Shown: positions 28,057-36,791, counted from the stretch's first letter. The stretch is 64,000 bases of DNA from Anaerocolumna sp. AGMB13020 (GCF_033100115.1 NZ_CP136910.1:5031001-5095000), one strand, 5' to 3'. A program made the numbers and translations. The notes: a model not told the origin generated them from the letters alone.

Positions 28057-28065
28057 GGAGTCTGC

Positions 28066-28758
28066 ATGATAATATTAGAGAGAAATAACAGGGAAACAGC
28101 AAGTGATTATGCTTTAAGAGTAATACGGTTTAATATTATATCGCTGAATTTAGTTCCGGGCAGTCTGGTTAGTGAAAATGAATTGGCAAAAGAGCTTGGA
28201 ATCAGCAGAACGCCGGTAAGAGAAGCATTAATTGATCTTAGTAAGATTAAGCTGGTTGAAATATATCCGCAAAAAGGCAGCTGTATTTCTCTCATTAATC
28301 ATCAATTAGTAGAAGAAGCAAGATTCGTTCGGTTGCTTTTAGAAAGTGCAATTGTGGAAGAAGCCTGTGAACTTGCTAGTACCAAAGACATTCTGCTGCT
28401 GGAGGAAAATATCAGGCTGCAGGAGATGTACCAGGGGCAGAACTATGAGGATAAGCAGCTGAAACTGGATAATGAATTTCATGAGCTATTATTTACCATC
28501 TGTAATAAGCAATTTACTTATAACCTGCTAACGGGAATGATGACTCATTTTGACAGAGTGAGAAGATTGAGCTTATCGGTAGTCAGGGACTCGAAAATAC
28601 TGGCAGATCATAAGGCTTTAGTGGATTCCATCAAAAGGAAAGACAGTCAGGGTGCAAAAGAGATCATAACAAAACATTTATCCCGTTATCAGCTGGACGA
28701 AGAAGAACTGCGAAAAAACTATGGGGATTATTTTAAAAACAAACCTTCTGTGTTATAA
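28066..28758 (+). CDS. GntR-family regulator (FCD type) of the uxu operon
   Basis: A 230-residue regulator. The winged helix-turn-helix occupies residues 15-75 (ELAKELGISRTPVREALIDL). The all-helical FCD ligand domain follows, with its metal and ligand His residues in NEFHELLF and ADHKALVDSI. It is nine bases after uxuB, with AAGGAG before the ATG. FCD regulators in such operons bind hexuronate pathway intermediates and release the operator. The palindrome overlapping the uxuA -10 box is the likely target, giving negative autoregulation. Confidence 0.88.
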   Translation: MIILERNNRETASDYALRVIRFNIISLNLVPGSLVSENELAKELGISRTPVREALIDLSKIKLVEIYPQKGSCISLINHQLVEEARFVRLLLESAIVEEACELASTKDILLLEENIRLQEMYQGQNYEDKQLKLDNEFHELLFTICNKQFTYNLLTGMMTHFDRVRRLSLSVVRDSKILADHKALVDSIKRKDSQGAKEIITKHLSRYQLDEEELRKNYGDYFKNKPSVL

Positions 28759-28770
28759 TAGGTACTGCAA

Positions 28771-28806
28771 TAAACTGCCGGATGAAATTCTGTCCGGCAG
28801 TTTAAA
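28771..28806 (+). terminator. Terminator of the uxu operon
   Basis: TAAACTGCCGGA pairs with TCCGGCAGTTTA. Confidence 0.8.
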
Positions 28807-28852
28807 TTTCATATATTATATCCGATTATTACAATAGAAAGTAGGTAGTGGT

Positions 28853-29380
28853 ATGTCAAATACATCAAAACAAAAAGTTATATACCTTGCGGGAGGCTGT
28901 TTCTGGGGAACAGAAAAATACCTCTCAAGTGTACAAGGTGTATTGGAAACCAACGTAGGTTATGCTAATGGTAATACGGAGAATCCCTCCTATGAGGAAG
29001 TCTGCCACAAAAATACCGGACATGCAGAAACCGTTAAAGTGGTCTATGATACAGAAATACTCGATTTGGATTTTATTTTGAAATTATACTATGATGTTAT
29101 AAACCCTACATCAGTAAATAAGCAAGGAGAAGATGAAGGGTCTCAATATCGAACCGGAATCTATTATGAAACAGAAGAAGATGTGCCAGTTATTAAAGCA
29201 TCTTTGCTTGAACTTCAGAAACAGTATGAAAAACCAATTGCAATAGAAGTACTTCCCATTAAAAATTACTATCTGGCAGAAGAATATCATCAGAAATATC
29301 TGGACAAGAATCCTACCGGTTATTGCCATATAAGACCTGATAAATTCGAAAAAGCAAGACAGGCAGTAAAACAGAATTAA
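28853..29380 (+). CDS. msrA: Peptide methionine-S-sulfoxide reductase A
   Basis: A 175-residue MsrA that repairs methionine-S-sulfoxide. The catalytic Cys16 is in the invariant GCFWG. EVCHKNTGHAE, EDEGSQYRTGIYY and AEEYHQKYL are also conserved. A dedicated resolving Cys near the C-terminus is not obvious apart from the Cys in TGYCHI, which may serve. There is no fused MsrB domain. The ATG is preceded by a weak GAAAGTAGG site. It is a single-gene unit between the uxu terminator and the DUF3793 promoter. Confidence 0.95.
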   Translation: MSNTSKQKVIYLAGGCFWGTEKYLSSVQGVLETNVGYANGNTENPSYEEVCHKNTGHAETVKVVYDTEILDLDFILKLYYDVINPTSVNKQGEDEGSQYRTGIYYETEEDVPVIKASLLELQKQYEKPIAIEVLPIKNYYLAEEYHQKYLDKNPTGYCHIRPDKFEKARQAVKQN

Positions 29381-29446
29381 TTCATAAAATATCATAAAGC
29401 ATTCATAAAATTCTGCAAAAGCTCAAATCCTAATAATGAAACTTAA

Positions 29447-29461
29447 TGATAATTGTTCTCA
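29447..29461. promoter_or_regulatory. Fur box 1
   Basis: TGATAATTGTTCTCA matches 12 of 14 positions of the 7-1-7 Fur consensus TGATAATnATTATCA, just upstream of the -35 box. Confidence 0.6.
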
Positions 29462-29470
29462 AAAGCACAA

Positions 29471-29500
29471 TTGACAAAATTAGTTGTCAAAGGATACAAT
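29471..29500 (+). promoter_or_regulatory. Promoter of the DUF3793 gene
   Basis: TTGACA (29471-29476), 18 bp, TACAAT (29495-29500). The -35 is also the left half of the inverted repeat TTGACAA-N6-TTGTCAA. Confidence 0.7.
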
Positions 29501-29506
29501 GTGTTA

Positions 29507-29521
29507 TGAGAATCATTATCA
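29507..29521. promoter_or_regulatory. Fur box 2
   Basis: TGAGAATCATTATCA matches 13 of 14 positions of the 7-1-7 Fur consensus and covers the expected transcription start. Confidence 0.75.
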
Positions 29522-29557
29522 ATAAATCATTTTGTTGCTTAAAGCAGGAGATTAAAT

Positions 29558-30181
29558 ATGAGTGAGGACATTTTTTTAAAAGGAGAAGACAGAACCGGTT
29601 CCTATGTGGCATTTTCATTAGCTAATTGCTGCATGCCTGCCTTGTTAAAGTCAAAACCCTCTAATCTGGTCTGCTTTCGAAAGTGCTATATAGACAGCCG
29701 GGTAAATTTTTTTAAAGCGCTAATCAAAGAATGCGAAGGATTTGGCTGCAATGCAAGAGTGCTGTGCGAATGTGAAAAAGCCATCTATATTATTATATAT
29801 GATAAACAAATGCTGCTGGAGGTAATACAGAATAATATCGAAAATCCTCTTTTAGCCTTAAACGGCTATGGAAGCGGCTGTCCTTATCTTCACAAGGCAC
29901 TAACCCGCCTGGGCGAACGATACGGCAGTTACCGCAAATGCAGAGAATCAGGACAGAATGAGGATTTCCCACATGAAATAGGAATTATGCTGGGTTATCC
30001 GGTTACTGATGTTGAAGAGTATATTAAAAACAATGGTGAGAACTATGTAATGTGCGGCTATTGGAAAGTGTATCACAATGCAGAGGAAGCTATCAGAGTA
30101 TTTGATCGGTTTACAAAAATACGAAAAGAAGCGATGGAGCTGTTTTATGCTGGAAGACCTTTAAAAGAGATGATAGGTTGA
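29558..30181 (+). CDS. DUF3793 family protein, probably iron-regulated
   Basis: A 207-residue cytoplasmic protein matching the clostridial DUF3793 family. It has the Cys/Pro start ANCCMPALLKSKPSNLV, an FGCNARVLCEC segment, RLGERY and the C-terminal HEIGIMLGYPVTDVEEYI. Its molecular function is unknown. Family members often sit next to flavodoxins or iron transporters, which fits the two Fur boxes that bracket its promoter. AGCAGGAG lies before the ATG at a normal distance. It has no operon partner. Several cysteines could hold metal, but no clear cluster motif is seen. Confidence 0.8.
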   Translation: MSEDIFLKGEDRTGSYVAFSLANCCMPALLKSKPSNLVCFRKCYIDSRVNFFKALIKECEGFGCNARVLCECEKAIYIIIYDKQMLLEVIQNNIENPLLALNGYGSGCPYLHKALTRLGERYGSYRKCRESGQNEDFPHEIGIMLGYPVTDVEEYIKNNGENYVMCGYWKVYHNAEEAIRVFDRFTKIRKEAMELFYAGRPLKEMIG

Positions 30182-30220
30182 GAATAAAAAATGAGGATAA
30201 CGATAAAGGACAGTTTGTTT

Positions 30221-30444
30221 CAAGGGGACGGAAAATAGCACAAACCAGAAAAAACTCATGCTTCAATTCCAAGGCATAAGTAGTCCTAATTCTCTGATTA
30301 TTTTGTGCTTGGCATATTATAAATCAGATAACTCGCTTCGCTCAGACAATCTGCTTTATAATATAGCACAAAATATTCAGAGAAAGGACTTCTAATGCCT
30401 TTCCATAGGCGCATTCGTTCTTTCTGGTTTGTGCTATTTTCCTG
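30221..30444. repeat. 224-bp fold-back element, copy B
   Basis: Same length and architecture as 3772-3995. Outer arms GGAAAATAGCACAAACCAG and its exact complement; inner arms ATATTATAAATCAGAT with ATCTGCTTTATAATAT (one mismatch); apical loop AACTCGCTTCGCTCAGAC. Arm sequences differ from copy A but stay complementary. Left edge CAAGGGGACGG is shared. Confidence 0.85.
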
Positions 30445-30842
30445 TACTCGTATTGACGTAAGCTTTTTATAGAAAAAATTAATATAAGTTTTGTGTCTTA
30501 GTTGGAGTGGGATTTTTTAGTTCTACTCTTTTATTATATTTTATTTAGATATTTAATTGAGAGCCCTGTTAGATAATGATATTATTAATACATATAATTT
30601 TAGGCGGATGAACATTAGCATCCTGATAAACTTAAGATTATACTAAAAAATATGCTGATAAAACTTTATAAGATATAAACCATTTATTATTGCGCATTTG
30701 GAAGGTAGTATCGGTATTTTCTTGTGGATTGTAATCAAGGAATTCGTTATTTCATTTTATGCCACCTGTATTTTTATGAGTTCTATTTGGCTGAATTACA
30801 GTCAAATATGCTAATTTTCTAATAAGATAATAAATTATATTA
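30445..30842. other. Gene-free AT-rich stretch
   Basis: No ORF with a ribosome binding site, repeat or RNA recognised. Could contain decayed coding sequence, but I could not identify any family. Confidence 0.5.
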
Positions 30843-31295
30843 TTAAACGAATTCTCCTTTTTTAGGTGAATATTGACCAGTGATTTCGATAATATTTCCA
30901 TCTGGGTCTGTTAGTTGAAAATAATAATAGGGGCTTACATTGTTAATATATTTAATTTGGGTCAGTTTGTCACTTATATGCAATTGCTCTATTCTATTTC
31001 TCTCTTTTTCCAAATTTTCTGACCAGAGATTTAATACAAACTTATGTGTATTATCAGCATCTGCAATTGAAACTAAGTTATCAAATTCCTCTACATATTC
31101 CCCCTTGCGTACTGTTAAACCTGGATTCAATGCATCAAAGTAACCATTCAATATTGAAATGTTTTGTCCGTCGAAATGAAACTGAGCAAACCTTTGCATA
31201 TTCTGAACACTTACCGGCATTTCTAATATCTTTTCATAAAACTGAATTGACTTATTATAATCCTTTACTATCAGATAAACTGAACCTAAATGCAT
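30843..31295 (-). CDS. VOC-family (glyoxalase/bleomycin-resistance fold) protein
   Basis: A 150-residue protein with two beta-alpha-beta-beta-beta halves typical of the vicinal oxygen chelate superfamily. It starts LGSVYLIVKDYNKSIQFYEK and ends FQLTDPDGNIIEI. The likely metal ligands are Gln/His at the starts of the halves and Glu in NIIEI, but the first half lacks the usual His. I use the ATG at 31295, preceded by GAGGAGG; an upstream ATG would add 12 residues with no binding site. It stands alone in a gene-poor stretch. Substrate unknown; detoxification or antibiotic binding are possibilities. Confidence 0.8.
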   Translation of the reverse strand: MHLGSVYLIVKDYNKSIQFYEKILEMPVSVQNMQRFAQFHFDGQNISILNGYFDALNPGLTVRKGEYVEEFDNLVSIADADNTHKFVLNLWSENLEKERNRIEQLHISDKLTQIKYINNVSPYYYFQLTDPDGNIIEITGQYSPKKGEFV

Positions 31296-31331
31296 ATGTA
31301 CCTCCTCGAATATAAGAATATTAATAATCAT

Positions 31332-31608
31332 TACCTAAGCGGTCTATCTTTGAATTGTTATGTCCGTACTTCAACTGGTTCACTTACACTATCTAAAAGA
31401 GAGTTCTCTAAATAAATAAATCTTTATTTTGTTTAATTTTTCAGCCATTAAAACCAATATAAATAATTGGTTATATAGTTGCTACACCTTTAAAACGCTA
31501 ATCCGCTTTTGAGGTTACAATGCAGTGAGTTCATATGATTAACTTGATAAACCCAATTCTTATGCCTTCCCCGTTTTTAATTCTTACATGTCTAACACAA
31601 AGTCCATA
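31332..31608. other. Intergenic, nothing recognised
   Basis: AT-rich stretch upstream of the VOC gene; no gene or clear motif. Confidence 0.4.
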
Positions 31609-31840
31609 GAGAACTTGATATTTGTCAATGGAATATCGTCATTGAAGCTATTACTTACAATGTATGATTCTTTGAGAACTTGATATTTGTCATTGTCAAT
31701 GGAATACGGTCATAGAAGCTATTACTAACAATATATGCTTCTTTGAGAACTTGATATTTGTCAATGGAGTACGGTCATAGAAGCTATTACTAACAATATA
31801 TGATTCTTTGAGAACTTGATATTTGTTAATGGAATACCCC
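31609..31840. repeat. 65-bp tandem direct repeats (about 3.5 copies)
   Basis: Units start at 31609, 31674, 31745 and 31810, each opening with GAGAACTTGATATTTGT. Unit 2 is 71 bp owing to a 6-bp insertion. Units 2 and 3 are almost identical; unit 1 is more diverged; unit 4 stops after about 31 bases. There are no unique spacers, so it is not a CRISPR array. Confidence 0.85.
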
Positions 31841-32125
31841 ATAAAGCAGATATATCCAAACTAATTACTGGTAAAGATTGCAGAGTAGAATCTGCAGATT
31901 CTATTATATCATGATAAGAACATACGTTCAATGCTATTTGATATCATTTAAATCATTTAATAGTATAATATCAACGGATTTTATCTAAAAGAGCTTATAA
32001 TAAAAAAAGCAAATCCTATTTACATAGAAGTGTTTCTAGTATTGCTAAACATACATCTGACTTATAAGCACTCAAATCTACAGAGATATCTCAATAATGT
32101 AACAATTATCCAATATCAATACCCA

Positions 32126-32355
32126 GATGATTTCGGTTTCTAGTTAGCCATTTTCTATTGAAGAGTTCCTTAATGACACTTAAATGGCAGAAACTGTGAC
32201 CAGGCAAGATTATACCATGTTTGAGCGCACAGCCTTACATATAGAAAACCTGACAGCGAGTTTGGTATAATCTTGCCTTCCGGGAACAGTTACTGGCATT
32301 TTAGTGTCATTTGGAACTCTGAACGAGAAATGGCTAACTAGAAACCGTAATCATC
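32126..32355. repeat. 230-bp fold-back element of a second type
   Basis: GATGATTTCGGTTTCTAGTT at the left pairs with AACTAGAAACCGTAATCATC at the right. AGAGTTCC...TGACAC pairs with GTGTCA...GGAACTCT. AGGCAAGATTATACCA pairs exactly with TGGTATAATCTTGCCT. The apical loop is about 45 bases. Sequence is unrelated to the 224-bp pair. Confidence 0.85.
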
Positions 32356-32510
32356 GTCCATTGCCAAAGAAAACCGTCAGACACCAATCAATCAATCCCT
32401 GAAATATTTAACCTCAAAGGATTTGAAAGCCACAATTGACAGTTCAGAAATTTGATGTTATCATAATTCAGGCTAATAAAGACAGGAGTTTTGAAAGAAC
32501 GGAGCAGGAA

Positions 32511-33269
32511 ATGTTAAATCAATTTTCGAGAACAGAACTTTTATTTGGCAACGAAGGTATGGAGAAATTACAGAATGCACGAGTTGCTATATTTGGTATA
32601 GGCGGTGTGGGCGGATACACGGCAGAAGCACTTGCCAGAAGCGGCGTAGGAACCTTTGATTTATTTGATGATGATAAAGTATGTTTAACGAATATAAACC
32701 GGCAGATAATTGCAACAAGAAAAACGGTTGGTAAATACAAAGTTGAAGTAATGAAGGAAAGAATATTGGAAATCAACCCTCAGGCAGTGGTACATACTCA
32801 TCAAACCTTTTATACACCTGAAGTAGCAGATCAATATGATTTTTCTGAATACACTTATGTTGTAGATGCAATAGATACCGTTACAGGAAAGATTGAGCTG
32901 GTTTTAAGGGCACAAAAATGTAATGTTCCTATTATAAGTTGTATGGGAGCTGGAAATAAGCTGGATCCAACCAGATTTGAAGTAACAGATATATATAAGA
33001 CTAGCGTTTGCCCCCTTGCCAAGGTTATGCGAAAAGAGCTAAAGGTAAGAGGTGTTAAGAAGCTGAAGGTTGTTTATTCCAAGGAACCTGCTAGAAAACC
33101 TTTGGAAGATATGTCTATCAGCTGCAGAAGCAACTGCATATGTCCTCCCGGGGCACAGCGCAAATGTACGGACAGAAGACAAATTCCAGGAAGCAATGCT
33201 TTTGTACCTTCTGTAGCCGGACTGATTATAGCCGGAGAAATTATAAAGGATCTGACCGGAGTAAGATAA
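32511..33269 (+). CDS. tcdA: tRNA threonylcarbamoyladenosine dehydratase (ThiF/E1-like)
   Basis: A 252-residue E1-like enzyme that cyclises t6A37 of tRNA to ct6A using ATP. The nucleotide-binding motif GIGGVGGYTAEALARSG is near residues 27-43. Further TcdA hallmarks are INRQIIA, VDAIDTV and the Cys-rich region CRSNCICPPGA. Length matches E. coli CsdL/TcdA. I use the ATG at 32511 after GGAGCAGGA; the frame is open upstream to 32436 but that part lies in non-conserved sequence. It has a strong terminator of its own. Confidence 0.9.
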   Translation: MLNQFSRTELLFGNEGMEKLQNARVAIFGIGGVGGYTAEALARSGVGTFDLFDDDKVCLTNINRQIIATRKTVGKYKVEVMKERILEINPQAVVHTHQTFYTPEVADQYDFSEYTYVVDAIDTVTGKIELVLRAQKCNVPIISCMGAGNKLDPTRFEVTDIYKTSVCPLAKVMRKELKVRGVKKLKVVYSKEPARKPLEDMSISCRSNCICPPGAQRKCTDRRQIPGSNAFVPSVAGLIIAGEIIKDLTGVR

Positions 33270-33272
33270 GAT

Positions 33273-33310
33273 AACAGCAGTATGCCATTTGGTATACTGC
33301 TGTTTTTTTA
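33273..33310 (+). terminator. tcdA terminator
   Basis: ACAGCAGTAT pairs with ATACTGCTGT, followed by seven T. Confidence 0.92.
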
Positions 33311-33605
33311 TTTATCTTTTTTTTAGGAGAAGAGGTAATGAAATAAATGGAAATCTAGTGGATATAAAATGTTTTTAACAGCAAGGATGTATTCATAGCA
33401 AGGAAGAATTCACAGCAGAGCCTGGACAAATATATTCATTAAATTCATTGAAATCAACTTAGTTGTCTGAAATGTAAAGAAAATTTAAACAATTAAACAT
33501 AGTTATTTGCTTTAGAAGAAAATTGTTGTTAACTATAGCGAAATCAGTCAATATGTGTTATAATAAGTAAAATTACATTATATGGAATTGAATTGAGGGG
33601 AATTT
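33311..33605. other. Intergenic upstream of the GGDEF-EAL gene
   Basis: AT-rich; no gene. GAGGGG precedes the downstream ATG. A promoter is probably present but I cannot choose one with confidence. Confidence 0.4.
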
Positions 33606-36542
33606 ATGCATAAGATAAGGACGTTCTTAGGTATTATAATCTGCTTACTGCTGACTTTTGCACCCAATAATTTATCTGGGAAATCACCTGTTTTCTTGGC
33701 TGCCGGAAATGAGGAAAAAAAGAATATTCTGTATATTAGCTCTTATAATGAGAATTTTCTCAGTGTACCAGAACAGATTGAAGGAGTTCGTTCTGTTTTA
33801 AGGACAGAGGAATATAATGTGGATCTGGAATTCATGGATTCGAAACGTTTTGTTTCATATAACAGCAGACAATTGTTTCATGATCTGATAAAATATAAAA
33901 TAGAACATCTACCTCCTTATGATGGTATTATAGTAGGGGATGATTATGCTCTGCAGTTTGCCATGGATTATCAGAAGGAACTTTTTGCAGAGATACCAAT
34001 TGTATTTTTGGGAGTTAATGATACGAACAGGGTGAAGGAAGCAGAAGGGATTCCATACATAACTGGTGTGGTAGAAGAGCTGTCTATCAAAGAAAACATA
34101 CAACTCGGCATCGCACTTAATAAAGCAGCGAAGAGGATAGTAGCTATTGTGGATGATACCCTGACCGGCATTGGTGACAAAGTACAGTATTATTCCCTGG
34201 AGGAGCAATTCCCGGAATTAAAATTTGAACATATAAATGTATCCAACTACACCTTTGCAGAAGTGGAGAATCAAGTCAGCAATATTGATGATGACACGAT
34301 ACTTCTTTATTTAAGTATGTACACGGATAAAACAGGGGCCAATATAACTATACCTGAAGCCTCCAGAGTGTTAAGCAGAGCTGCAAGAGTTCCCATACTG
34401 CGTGCGGAAGTCGGAGGTATCGGTGAAGGCATCCTGGGTGGAAAAATGATTTCCTATTATGATTCAGGCGCAATCGCAGCCAAACTTCTTTTAAAAGTCT
34501 TTGGAGGTACTCCCATCGACTCAATCCCAATAATTCACGAAAGTCCAAATAATTACATAATTGATTACAACGTTTTAAAGAAATACGATATCCCCGTAAG
34601 ATTACTACCGTCTGATACCCAGATTGTAGGACGTAAGCAATCCTTCATAGAACAGCATCCGGTTCTGACTGGAAATATAGTCTTGATTTTTTCTCTGTCT
34701 GCATTGGTAATAATTCTATTGACCTCAGATAATATCAGGAGAAGAAAAATGGACAGAATACTGCAGGAGAGTCATGAGGAACTGGTACAGACTTATGAAG
34801 AATTAACTGCTTCGGAGGAGGAATTAAGACTTCAGTATGAGATATCACAAAAACATATGGAAGAGATGGAAATCCTGAATCAGAAGTATGGTATTGCAGT
34901 TGACAGTACAGGCTGTGCAGTATGGGAGTATGATGTAACCTTAAGAACCTTATCAATAACCGAAGAGTTTCTGTATCCGTTAAATCCTAAGCTGGCAGAG
35001 ATGAAGGATATCGATGTTCTTCTTGATAATATGTTGTGCCAGGAAGACAAGAATCTTGTATTATCAGAGTATAATAGGTATTTAAACGGAGAAACCGATA
35101 AGATATATATTGAATTATCCTTACATAATAGAAACAATGAAAAAATCTGGGTAATGTTAAGCGGCAAAGGCGTATTTGACCTGCAAGGAAATGTAATGTC
35201 TTTAAATGGTTTATTAATCGATATCACACAGATAAAGGAGCAGGAGGAATATATCAAGTACCTGGCAGGGAATGATTACCTGACGAAACTGCCGAACCGT
35301 ATGAGTTTTATGGAGAAATTGGAGGGTCATTTAAAAGACAATTTCTATGGAGCTGTCCTCTTACTGGATATTGATAATTTCAAGACAATAAATGATACCC
35401 TGGGGCATTTAAACGGTGACCGGTTATTAACTGTTATAGCGGAACGAATCAACAGCCTTGTGGACGAGGATTTAAAGGCATATCGATTCGGAGGAGATGA
35501 ATTCCTTCTATTGATTACCGATGTGAAGAGTGAAGAAGCTGTGGAAGTCTATCTGAATAAGCTTAGAAAATTATTTAATGAACCGATTAGCCTGCTTGGT
35601 AAAGAGCATCTTGTAAGTTTTAGTGCCGGTATTACCTTTTTTCCCAAAGACAGCAGGGATATGGAGAGGCTGCTTATCAATGTTGATACTGCAATGTATT
35701 ATGTGAAAAGCAACGGAAAAGGCAATTGTATGTTCTATAGTGACAGTATTTTTGAAGATATCCGAAGCAAAGCGGAAATCGAAGATATCTTAAGAGGTGC
35801 ACTAAAAGAAGACGGGTTTACCTTGCTGTATCAGCCACAGATTAATGTTGATACTGGAGAGATAGACGAGTTTGAAGCCCTGCTCAGGCTGAAGAACAGG
35901 AACTTATCCCCTGCAAAGTTCATTGAAATTGCTGAAGTGAGCGGTATAATAATTGAAATAGGAAGATGGGTTACAAAGGAAGTAATCCGGCAAATGGCTG
36001 AATGGAGGAAGAAAGGATATCCCTTAAAGCCGGTTGCCATTAATTTCTCGGGAAAACAGTTAAATGATAAAGAATACATATCATTTTTGAGTAATACATT
36101 AAAGCAGTATAACATTAATCCCAAATACATAGAAATCGAAATTACAGAAAGCATATTAATGGAGGAAACAGATAATACACTTGCTTTCCTTAACCAGCTG
36201 AAGGAAATGGGGCTGAAAATTGCAATGGATGACTTTGGAACCGGTTATTCCTCTCTTAACTATCTTACCTTTATTCCCGTTGACAAGATTAAACTGGACA
36301 AATCTCTCTGCGAGAAATTCATTAATATGGATAACAGCAGTGTTATAAGCAGTTTAATCAGTCTTGTTCATAGTCTTAATCTAATAATTACTGCTGAAGG
36401 GATCGAAGAACCTTATCAGTATTACCGGTTAAAAGAAGGCGGATGCGACTTGATTCAGGGGTATTTATTCAGTAAACCTGTTTCTTGCCAGGAGGTTGAA
36501 GAAATTTATAATGAGAATTTCTCCAGCAGGATTGTTTTATAA
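33606..36542 (+). CDS. Membrane sensor with ABC-substrate-binding-like domain, PAS-like domain, GGDEF and EAL
   Basis: A 978-residue protein. Residues 1-32 are a signal or anchor helix. About 40-330 is an extracytoplasmic domain resembling ABC substrate-binding proteins of the tryptophan/simple-sugar type. TM2 is at about 352-372, then a coiled coil (385-430) and a PAS-like domain (435-550). The GGDEF domain (about 565-730) keeps FGGDEF near residue 627. The EAL domain (735-975) keeps EALLR, TESILME, DDFGTGYSSL and KLDKS. Both catalytic signatures look intact, so it could make or break c-di-GMP, depending on an unknown extracellular ligand. It stands alone. Confidence 0.9.
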   Translation: MHKIRTFLGIIICLLLTFAPNNLSGKSPVFLAAGNEEKKNILYISSYNENFLSVPEQIEGVRSVLRTEEYNVDLEFMDSKRFVSYNSRQLFHDLIKYKIEHLPPYDGIIVGDDYALQFAMDYQKELFAEIPIVFLGVNDTNRVKEAEGIPYITGVVEELSIKENIQLGIALNKAAKRIVAIVDDTLTGIGDKVQYYSLEEQFPELKFEHINVSNYTFAEVENQVSNIDDDTILLYLSMYTDKTGANITIPEASRVLSRAARVPILRAEVGGIGEGILGGKMISYYDSGAIAAKLLLKVFGGTPIDSIPIIHESPNNYIIDYNVLKKYDIPVRLLPSDTQIVGRKQSFIEQHPVLTGNIVLIFSLSALVIILLTSDNIRRRKMDRILQESHEELVQTYEELTASEEELRLQYEISQKHMEEMEILNQKYGIAVDSTGCAVWEYDVTLRTLSITEEFLYPLNPKLAEMKDIDVLLDNMLCQEDKNLVLSEYNRYLNGETDKIYIELSLHNRNNEKIWVMLSGKGVFDLQGNVMSLNGLLIDITQIKEQEEYIKYLAGNDYLTKLPNRMSFMEKLEGHLKDNFYGAVLLLDIDNFKTINDTLGHLNGDRLLTVIAERINSLVDEDLKAYRFGGDEFLLLITDVKSEEAVEVYLNKLRKLFNEPISLLGKEHLVSFSAGITFFPKDSRDMERLLINVDTAMYYVKSNGKGNCMFYSDSIFEDIRSKAEIEDILRGALKEDGFTLLYQPQINVDTGEIDEFEALLRLKNRNLSPAKFIEIAEVSGIIIEIGRWVTKEVIRQMAEWRKKGYPLKPVAINFSGKQLNDKEYISFLSNTLKQYNINPKYIEIEITESILMEETDNTLAFLNQLKEMGLKIAMDDFGTGYSSLNYLTFIPVDKIKLDKSLCEKFINMDNSSVISSLISLVHSLNLIITAEGIEEPYQYYRLKEGGCDLIQGYLFSKPVSCQEVEEIYNENFSSRIVL

Positions 36543-36566
36543 TAATCTCATAATGAAATAGTAGTT

Positions 36567-36627
36567 TATAACTGCTGCAAATGGACTGATTAATAATCAG
36601 AAAATGGCAGCAGTTATTTTGTTTTTT
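36567..36627 (+). terminator. Terminator of the GGDEF-EAL gene
   Basis: AACTGCTGC pairs with GCAGCAGTT, with an inner CTGAT/ATCAG stem, followed by ATTTTGTTTTTT. Confidence 0.85.
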
Positions 36628-36667
36628 AAAGAGGAAATGGTTAACATTGTATATTTTTAAGGTATTT

Positions 36668-36706
36668 GGTTAATTTATAACTGTATTGATATATCAGTTT
36701 TTAACC
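36668..36706. promoter_or_regulatory. Inverted repeat upstream of the spore protein gene and nifJ
   Basis: GGTTAA (36668-36673) and TTAACC (36701-36706) with further CAGT/ACTG pairing inside. The left arm region TTGGTTAATTTATAAC is loosely like the Rex site TTGTTAAnnnnTTAACAA. Confidence 0.25.
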
Positions 36707-36791
36707 AGGTAGTGACGAGAACTTTTTACATCATTATTTAAGTGTCCATACACACCTGATACATTAAAAATACATTGAAAAGGAGAACCAA

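Noticed and set aside
31609..31840. CRISPR array
   Set aside because: The units abut with no unique spacers and no cas genes are present; it is a plain tandem repeat.
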